Below are positions 40,505-45,148 of a DNA stretch of 45,148 bases, piece after piece. Each line of letters begins with the position of its first letter. The stretch's first letter is position 1. Source of the DNA: an uncultured Christensenella sp. (GTDB taxonomy: Bacteria; Bacillota; Clostridia; Christensenellales; Borkfalkiaceae); NCBI GenBank assembly GCA_910585785.1, contig CAJUEV010000011.1:1-45148 (forward strand), in the 5' to 3' direction. Both the position numbers and the translations under genes were made by a program. Under the pieces are notes generated by a model, which did no database searches, had not been told where the DNA came from, and saw only the letters and a program-made list of their open reading frames with translations.

Positions 40505-41179
40505 ATGGCACTTATTTTCATTCGCACTGCGTTAATCTTTATAGTTCTTTTATTGGTTATGCGGCTTATGGGCAAAAGCCAGATAGGCGAAATGCAACCT
40601 TTCGAGTTTGTTATAAGCCTTGTTATTGCCGAACTTGCGTGCATACCTATGGCGGATACCTCCATCCCCCTTTTTTACGGAATTATCGCGATAGTTACCA
40701 TATTTATTCTGCATCAAATCGTATGGCTGCTGGAACTATGGTTTAAGCCTGTAAAAACGGTTGTGACGGGCAAGCCGTCCGTCGTCATAAATAAAAACGG
40801 CATAGACGAGTTTCAGTTGAAAAAGAACAACCTTGACGTAAGCGACCTTATAGAAAGTATGCGCGTTGCGGGGTGCTTTAATTTAGACGACGTTTATTAC
40901 GGAATTTATGAAGCAAACGGCTCCTTCTCCGCTTTGGAAAAGGAAGAAAAAGCCGCCGCGTCCCTTCCGCTAACGCTTATAGACAGGGGCAAGACGGATA
41001 AACAAAATTGCGAAAGGTGCGGCTTCGACGCAGAAAGGTTGCAATCCTTTTTAAAAGAGCAAAGCGCAAAATTAAAAGAAGTTGTGGTTATGACGGTAAA
41101 CGGCGAAGGGCGCGTTTACTTCCAGAAGCGCGGCGAAAAATACAAAATTTTACAAGTTAAGGTGAACGGGCAATGGTAA
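40505..41179 (+). CDS. DUF421 (YetF/YcaP-like) membrane protein
   Basis: A 224-residue protein of the DUF421 family. Three N-terminal membrane helices (about 3-22, 30-50 and 54-77) are followed by a soluble domain with GKPSVVINKNGIDEFQLKKNNLDVSDLIESMR, the family signature. Function of the family is unknown; members in Bacillus relate to envelope and germination. It is followed, with a 7-nt overlap, by a DUF4363 gene, a pair that recurs in Firmicutes. There is no ribosome site; a -10-like GATACT at 40493-40498 lies just before the ATG, so the mRNA may be leaderless. Confidence 0.92.
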   Translation: MALIFIRTALIFIVLLLVMRLMGKSQIGEMQPFEFVISLVIAELACIPMADTSIPLFYGIIAIVTIFILHQIVWLLELWFKPVKTVVTGKPSVVINKNGIDEFQLKKNNLDVSDLIESMRVAGCFNLDDVYYGIYEANGSFSALEKEEKAAASLPLTLIDRGKTDKQNCERCGFDAERLQSFLKEQSAKLKEVVVMTVNGEGRVYFQKRGEKYKILQVKVNGQW

Positions 41180-41550
41180 AGGCGATAGTTTACACCCTGA
41201 CGGCGATTGTGCTTAGCGTGGGATTGTTTATTTTTGCTGAGTGGTACTTGCACAGACAATTCAACGAGTTTCACGAAGCGGTGGAAACTTTGTATGAAAA
41301 AGTCGAAAACGAAACCGCCACCCGCGACGACGGATTGGCGATACGCACGTTATGGGATAAAAAAAAGGAAAAACTGCATATTCTTATTCCGCATAACGAT
41401 ATTTCTTACATCGATTACTGGATAAACGAAACCTGCGGGCTGCTGCAATACGGCAATTACGAACTTGCGCTTGGCAAAGTAGAGGTTTTGAAAGAAATAA
41501 CAAAAAATTTGCCCGACGCTTACAGCCTTAAATTGGAAAACATTTTTTAA
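41173..41550 (+). CDS. DUF4363-like membrane protein
   Basis: A 125-residue protein with one N-terminal membrane helix (about 4-24) and an outer or cytoplasmic helical domain (NEFHEAVETLYEKVENE, CGLLQYGNYELALGKVEVLKEI). DUF4363 genes are regular partners of DUF421 genes in Clostridia and Bacilli. The 7-nt overlap with the preceding gene and the strong terminator behind it make a two-gene operon. It likely forms a membrane complex with the DUF421 protein; this is inference. Confidence 0.88.
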   Translation: MVKAIVYTLTAIVLSVGLFIFAEWYLHRQFNEFHEAVETLYEKVENETATRDDGLAIRTLWDKKKEKLHILIPHNDISYIDYWINETCGLLQYGNYELALGKVEVLKEITKNLPDAYSLKLENIF

Positions 41551-41559
41551 TAATAATTT

Positions 41560-41600
41560 AAAGTCCCCTTGCACTCACTGTTCGCGGGGACTTTTGTTTT
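41560..41600. terminator. Terminator after DUF421-DUF4363
   Basis: A 9-bp stem (AAAGTCCCC with GGGGACTTT) and TTGTTTTATT on the plus strand. On the minus strand it also fits the end of the PRC-barrel gene at 41599, so it is probably shared. Confidence 0.8.
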
Positions 41601-41988
41601 ATTCGTATTCGTCGTAACTTCTGCGCGGCTGAGGCGGACGTGAAGGCGGCTTTTGCCCGAACGGCGGGCAGCAATTGTCCGGCGGGCAATTATCGGGCGG
41701 ACAGCAATGCGCGGGGGCGCGTCCTTCTGGCAAGTTCTCGCCTTCGGGCGCGTCCTTGCCGAATTTTACAAGCACGGCGTCTTTGCCTATCTTCACCACG
41801 CACTTTATCGGCAAAAAAATCTCTTGCTTTGAAAAGCGGAATCCTTTGCAACCGGTTACCGTAAAACCCTGCACGCGGTTTTCTGGAAAGGTAAAAGTTA
41901 TATCGCACACCCTGCCCAGATTTTTTCCGTCAACCAAATTTATGACATCTTTTCTTTTTATATCGGAAAATGTTTGCTCCATATTCAT
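41599..41988 (-). CDS. YlmC/YmxH-like PRC-barrel protein with Cys/Pro-rich tail
   Basis: A 129-residue protein. Residues 1-80 match the PRC-barrel family of sporulation-related proteins (FSDIKRKDVINLVDGKNLGRVCDI, QGFTV, FLPIKCVVKIGKDAVLV). Residues about 82-129 form an unusual tail with repeated NCPPDN/CCPP units (five Cys), then a Pro/Arg-rich stretch and a DEYE end. Members in Bacillus and Clostridium are tied to sporulation; the tail looks suited to metal or disulfide linkage. ATG 41988 or 41982 has no clear ribosome site. A hairpin from the upstream gene ends 12 nt before it. Confidence 0.82.
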   Translation of the reverse strand: MNMEQTFSDIKRKDVINLVDGKNLGRVCDITFTFPENRVQGFTVTGCKGFRFSKQEIFLPIKCVVKIGKDAVLVKFGKDAPEGENLPEGRAPAHCCPPDNCPPDNCCPPFGQKPPSRPPQPRRSYDEYE

Positions 41989-41999
41989 AAATAAATATA

Positions 42000-42030
42000 T
42001 GCGGCGGGGCCTTGAAAGTTGCCCGCCGCA
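42000..42030 (-). terminator. Hairpin after the CvpA-like gene
   Basis: GCGGCGGG (42001-42008) pairs with CCCGCCGC (42022-42029). On the minus strand it is followed by ATATATTTATTT, a weak T-run. Confidence 0.55.
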
Positions 42031-42052
42031 CAGCGATAATAATACTATTTAT

Positions 42053-42667
42053 TTAAACGTTTCCAAAAAACGCGAAAGCGTCGGGAGCAGGGTCCCCTTT
42101 CGGGAAGTAGTTGGCAATATAATCGCCTATGCCCGCGATGGGGTTGTTTCGGTAAAGCGCGCCGACAAAGCCGCTCTTTTCAAAATACGCCCCCCACGCA
42201 GCCGCGGTATCGCCGCCGACCCACGCGACAACCCACAAAACAAGCAACATAATAAAGAACAAAATAGCAAACGCAAAGACGGCGCCCAAAATTCTGTTTA
42301 CAACTTTTACGGGCTTTAAATCCGCTTCGAATCCCTTTTGCAATACCTTTACTATTATTATTCTTATAATCTGCACTATAAGGAAAAGAACAAGATAGTA
42401 AATTATTATTTCAAGATGTATTTTTGTAAGTAGCGAATAGCCGAAGCCGCCTTTATCCGCCCACAGCGCGGCAAGTTTGGAAAGCGCTTCCTGCACGAAG
42501 CCAAGCTGCAAAATTCCGCCGCCCACAAAATAGCAAATAATTACCGAAATTAAAATTCCGAAAACTCCGCTTGTGAAAAATTTAAGCCATTTTCCGAAGC
42601 CGAGTAACGCGCCTATCCCCAGACCGACGACAAGCACGGCTATAATTATCCAATCTGCCGTAACCAT
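42053..42667 (-). CDS. CvpA-family membrane protein
   Basis: A 204-residue protein with four hydrophobic helices (about 6-24, 30-54, 84-104 and 126-150), the pattern of the CvpA/YshB family, whose function in Gram-positives is unclear. GIGALLGFGKWLKF and VNRILGAVFAFAILFF match the family's loop segments. ATG 42667 follows AAGGAG. It is placed 64 nt downstream of the DegV gene on the same strand and may be co-transcribed with it. Confidence 0.8.
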   Translation of the reverse strand: MVTADWIIIAVLVVGLGIGALLGFGKWLKFFTSGVFGILISVIICYFVGGGILQLGFVQEALSKLAALWADKGGFGYSLLTKIHLEIIIYYLVLFLIVQIIRIIIVKVLQKGFEADLKPVKVVNRILGAVFAFAILFFIMLLVLWVVAWVGGDTAAAWGAYFEKSGFVGALYRNNPIAGIGDYIANYFPKGDPAPDAFAFFGNV

Positions 42668-42730
42668 ATAAAAACTCCTTTTTATATATTATATCAGTTA
42701 ACCGTCCAAATGTAAACGCCGAAAATAAAA

Positions 42731-43546
42731 TTATTTTTCCGCATACACTATGCCCGCGGCGCGCGCGCCGTTATGCACGCCTATTACGGGGCAAATGTTC
42801 GATTTTTCGGTATACGGAATATTCAGTTTGGATATAAGCGCCATACTGTTTTTATCGTCAGCGGTATAAATTAAATAGACGGGTTTTGTGAAGTCTATTT
42901 TATCCTTGTCTACCTTTGAAACAACGTAATTTATGCCCTTGTTTATGCCGAACTGTTTTGAAATGACTTCCACCTTTCCTTCCAAAGAAAAAGTTATAAC
43001 GGGCTTAATTTTAAGCATAGTGCCTATAAACGCAGCCGCGCCGGAAAGCCTGCCGCCCTTTTTAAGATTTTCAAGCGTGTCCAAAGCGGCGTAAAGTTTA
43101 AGTTTGGGACGGAAAGCGTCCAAAATTTTTATAACTTCGTCAACCGGCTTATGCGCGTTTGCAAGCGCTTCCGTTATAAGCAATTTAAGCATAACCGTCG
43201 TGCAGCAGGTATCGTAAGCGTAAACTTTTTCGTATCTTGCGGCAACCGCCTTGCAGCGCTCGTACGTGCCCGACAAAACGGAAGCGATAGGCATAATAAG
43301 CACGTCGTCCTCACCGTTTGCCACCTGCTTTACGGCGCTTTCTATCTGCTCCTCGGTAAGCTGTGCGGTATGGGGAAAATCTTTGGACGTTGCCATTTTT
43401 TCGTAAAACTCGTCCCAACCGAGATTTACGCCGTCCTGATATTCTTCATTGCCGAAAATAACCGTAAGCGGCATTACGGTCACGCCCAGAGTCTTCGCTT
43501 CTTCCTGCGTGATATTCGCGGAAGAATCAGTAATAATTCTAATCAT
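42731..43546 (-). CDS. DegV-family fatty-acid-binding protein
   Basis: A 271-residue DegV-type protein that binds fatty acids; in other Firmicutes the partner of a fatty-acid kinase. Seen are IITDSSANI (4-12), LTVIFGNEEYQDGV, PHTAQLTEEQIE, ASVLSGTYE, DTLENLKKGGRLSG and KPVITF. ATG 43546 (MIRIITDSS) follows AAAGGAG and overlaps the upstream YcxB-like gene by 8 nt, so it is coupled to the paralogue pair. Confidence 0.93.
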   Translation of the reverse strand: MIRIITDSSANITQEEAKTLGVTVMPLTVIFGNEEYQDGVNLGWDEFYEKMATSKDFPHTAQLTEEQIESAVKQVANGEDDVLIMPIASVLSGTYERCKAVAARYEKVYAYDTCCTTVMLKLLITEALANAHKPVDEVIKILDAFRPKLKLYAALDTLENLKKGGRLSGAAAFIGTMLKIKPVITFSLEGKVEVISKQFGINKGINYVVSKVDKDKIDFTKPVYLIYTADDKNSMALISKLNIPYTEKSNICPVIGVHNGARAAGIVYAEK

Positions 43547-44147
43547 TGCTTTCTCCTTTGCCGTCCTTTCCTTCCAAAGAAATTTCGGTAAAACTTTCGC
43601 GGCACGGCGCAAGTTCCAAAGTACGCGCGTCTTGCGGAATTTTAAGCGACAGCAGTTTTTTGACCGTAAACAATTCTTCCTCGGTAAAAGTCGATTTATC
43701 AATCGGAAGGGATGCAAACACGTTTATAAAACGTACTTTTATATATTTCCCATTTTCCGAAATTTTTAAAATTTTATTATAATCGGCGCGCACAACCGCA
43801 ACTTCTTCGCCGCCGCGCGTTTCGCGTATCAACATACCGTCGGCAAAAAACTCGTAAACGTTTGCGCAATTGCTCTTTTTAATCTGCTTCGATTGCGAAC
43901 GCAGCGTAAGCGTAAAAACCAATCCCAACGCAAACGGCACGGCAAACACCAACAGTGCGTCGCACCATTTGGGAGTATACTCGTACAACGTTTCCCATAC
44001 GGTACCCAAGACTATATATGCAATAATCCCTATTGTGCCTACAACAAGGGATATTGCCGAAAGTACGGCATATAAGCGGTTGTTTTCCCGCTTGACTTTT
44101 GCCATATCGGTTATTTCGCTTATTATGGAATTACGCTCGGTAATCAT
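43539..44147 (-). CDS. YcxB-like membrane protein, copy 2
   Basis: A 202-residue protein with two membrane helices (about 28-52 and 62-84) and a YcxB-like soluble domain: ANVYEFFADGMLIRETRGGEE, DYNKILKISENGKYIKV, SLPIDKSTFTEEELFTVKKLL. The same layout is in the upstream gene; both start MI(S/T)ER. The function of YcxB proteins is unknown. It overlaps the upstream gene by 4 nt (ATGA) and the DegV gene by 8 nt, so all three are one operon. Confidence 0.8.
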   Translation of the reverse strand: MITERNSIISEITDMAKVKRENNRLYAVLSAISLVVGTIGIIAYIVLGTVWETLYEYTPKWCDALLVFAVPFALGLVFTLTLRSQSKQIKKSNCANVYEFFADGMLIRETRGGEEVAVVRADYNKILKISENGKYIKVRFINVFASLPIDKSTFTEEELFTVKKLLSLKIPQDARTLELAPCRESFTEISLEGKDGKGESND

Positions 44148-44788
44148 TTTTCCGCGCCTCCTTCCTTTGGCGTCGTATTTATTTCGGAAGGAATTGTTTC
44201 CTCCGCCGCACCTTCGTCGCCGTCATTTTGGCAGTTTTTTAAATCGTTGCCCCCGTCATATGCGGCGGCTAATTCCGCGGGAGAGCCGTCGCACGGCTTT
44301 AACGGCAACAAAAACAACTTTCTTACGGCGTTAAGTTCGCCCGCCGTCAATCCGTCTTTGTCTATCGGAAAAGCCGAATACTTGTCCTCATACGCAATGA
44401 AGTGAGTTTTGCCTTCCTTGACGCGCGAAAAAGCGTTGTACTGCATCTTAACTTGCGAAACTTTTTGCCCGTTCTCAAAAACGGAAACCAGCATATATTC
44501 CGCATAGAATTCGTTTTTGATAACTCTTTGCAAACTTAATTTGACCGCGGCAAACACGTTCAAACCGAATATTAAAACGCTTAAAAAGCACAGAGCGCCG
44601 CAGCATATAAGTAAAGCGAGCCTTACGACGGGAGTATTTGAAAAATTAAAAAACAATTCAAGCACAAATCCGCAAACAGAAACGACAAAAAGCGTCCCCG
44701 CAAAAATCATCAGTCTGTTAAAAATTTGAAAATATAGTTTGACCGTCATTTTGCAATCGCAAACCAACGAACCCCTTTCACTTATCAT
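44144..44788 (-). CDS. YcxB-like membrane protein, copy 1
   Basis: A 214-residue protein. Two hydrophobic helices (about 22-50 and 58-84) precede a YcxB-like domain: EFYAEYMLVSVFENGQKVSQVKM, YNAFSRVKEGKTHFIAYEDKYSAFPIDKDGLTAGEL. The C-terminal 40 residues are acidic and low-complexity (DEGAAEETIPSE). ATG 44788 matches the start of the paralogue; an internal TTG at 44767 has a better ribosome site (AAAGGGG) and could be used. A promoter at 44819-44847 drives it. First gene of the YcxB-YcxB-DegV operon. Confidence 0.78.
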   Translation of the reverse strand: MISERGSLVCDCKMTVKLYFQIFNRLMIFAGTLFVVSVCGFVLELFFNFSNTPVVRLALLICCGALCFLSVLIFGLNVFAAVKLSLQRVIKNEFYAEYMLVSVFENGQKVSQVKMQYNAFSRVKEGKTHFIAYEDKYSAFPIDKDGLTAGELNAVRKLFLLPLKPCDGSPAELAAAYDGGNDLKNCQNDGDEGAAEETIPSEINTTPKEGGAEK

Positions 44789-44818
44789 ATATAAACCATT
44801 TAATCAATTTATAACTGC

Positions 44819-44847
44819 ATTTTAACATTTATTTTTAAATTTGTATA
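44819..44847 (-). promoter_or_regulatory. Promoter of the YcxB-DegV operon
   Basis: Minus-strand -35 TATACA (44847-44842), 17-nt spacer, -10 TAAAAT (44824-44819). Confidence 0.55.
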
Positions 44848-44877
44848 GGATTTTAACCGCACCTACGCAAGCAAAAG

Positions 44878-44906
44878 TTGACAAATAGCTCTTTTTTGCG
44901 TAAAAT
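44878..44906 (+). promoter_or_regulatory. Promoter of the tRNA-Leu gene
   Basis: -35 TTGACA (44878-44883), 17-nt spacer, -10 TAAAAT (44901-44906). The transcript would begin near 44913, with about 96 nt of 5' leader holding GTATTTT-ATT-AAAATAC before the tRNA. Confidence 0.75.
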
Positions 44907-45008
44907 ACTTAGGGTTTGGCGTATTTTATTAAAATACCCTCCGCAATATCTTCCCGCGGAAAGTTTTTTTGCGACTGCGCCGATGCATTCAAAACTTAAT
45001 ATTTTTTT

Positions 45009-45091
45009 GCTGTTGTGGCGGAATTGGCAGACGCGCTGGACTTAGAATCCAGTCCGCAAGGGTGCAGGTTCAAGTCCTGTCAACAGCACCA
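45009..45091 (+). tRNA. tRNA-Leu (anticodon UAG)
   Basis: Acceptor arms GCTGTTG (45009-45015) and CAACAGC (45081-45087) pair fully; CTGGA-CTTAGAA-TCCAG (45036-45052) is the anticodon arm with anticodon TAG. A T-arm with TTCAAGT is present and the CCA end is encoded (45089-45091). The variable arm is of the long class, as expected for leucine. Confidence 0.97.
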
Positions 45092-45099
45092 ATTCTTAA

Positions 45100-45146
45100 T
45101 AGCTTGAACTTCTTTACCGTAAAAAGAACGTTCGGGCTATTTTGTT
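45100..45146 (+). terminator. Terminator after tRNA-Leu
   Basis: TAGCTTGAAC (45100-45109) pairs with GTTCGGGCTA (45130-45139), including two G-T pairs, and TTCTTT with AAAGAA inside. TTTTGTTT follows to the window edge. Confidence 0.75.
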
Positions 45147-45148
45147 TA

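Noticed and set aside
44950..44970. Small RNA ending at TTCC-CGC-GGAA plus T-run before the tRNA
   Set aside because: The stem has only four pairs; it is more simply part of the tRNA precursor leader.
1..45148. CRISPR array
   Set aside because: No run of regularly spaced direct repeats was noticed anywhere in the window.

Overview
The window reads as part of a chromosome of a low-to-mid GC (roughly 45%) Gram-positive bacterium, most likely an uncultured gut-type member of the Clostridia. Supporting signs are AGGAGG-type ribosome sites, many promoters with a 17-nt spacer between -35 and -10 boxes, dense intrinsic terminators, a lysine riboswitch ahead of asd-dapA-dapB, a DUF421/DUF4363 pair, a YlmC/YmxH-like sporulation-type PRC-barrel protein and a HelD-type helicase. 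No phage, transposase, integrase or CRISPR array was seen. Species-level placement is not possible from the sequence alone.

Layout: 1-1126 (-) 5' part of secA; 1434-1703 (+) small DUF6809-like protein; 1774-5262 (-) purine salvage (adenine deaminase, NCS2 purine permease); 5518-8224 (-) Zn/Cd efflux ATPase with its ArsR/SmtB repressor and a clear operator; 8398-10866 (-) large membrane-anchored surface protein of unknown function; 11066-14186 (+) lysine-riboswitch-controlled asd-dapA-dapB; 14185-14763 a divergent pair of an XRE regulator and a Cys-rich small protein; 14815-15345 (-) inorganic pyrophosphatase; 15395-23587 (-) two large SF1 helicases (a DUF4011-type helicase-nuclease and a HelD-like protein); 23826-26894 (-) guaA and guaB; 26987-28170 a small membrane protein and a lipoprotein; 28278-32251 (-) lepA, an MGMT-domain protein, hemW and a GNAT acetyltransferase; 32332-33960 a gene-poor patch with a DUF1349 protein, a broken GNAT gene, matching promoter/leader copies and a second Cys-rich protein; 34104-35677 (-) an MreB-like actin and maf; 35794-37305 (-) a Ppx/GppA phosphatase; 37475-40424 (-) a folate cluster folC, small ORF, folP, folBK; 40505-41550 (+) DUF421-DUF4363; 41599-44788 (-) PRC-barrel protein, CvpA-like protein, DegV and two YcxB-like membrane proteins; 45009-45091 (+) tRNA-Leu(UAG).

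Most genes are housekeeping. Purine metabolism recurs (adenine deaminase, purine permease, guaA, guaB), as do lysine/peptidoglycan precursor supply and folate synthesis. The less ordinary material is: the 1873-residue DUF4011 helicase with a degenerate-looking nuclease motif beside a HelD-like gene; two related Cys-rich mini-proteins; the 32.3-34.0 kb patch with duplicated promoter/leader sequence in inverted orientation; a 40-codon ORF inside the folate cluster; and several genes whose best promoter lies only 5-20 nt from a start codon lacking a Shine-Dalgarno sequence. I did not find a clear new multi-gene defence or mobile system.
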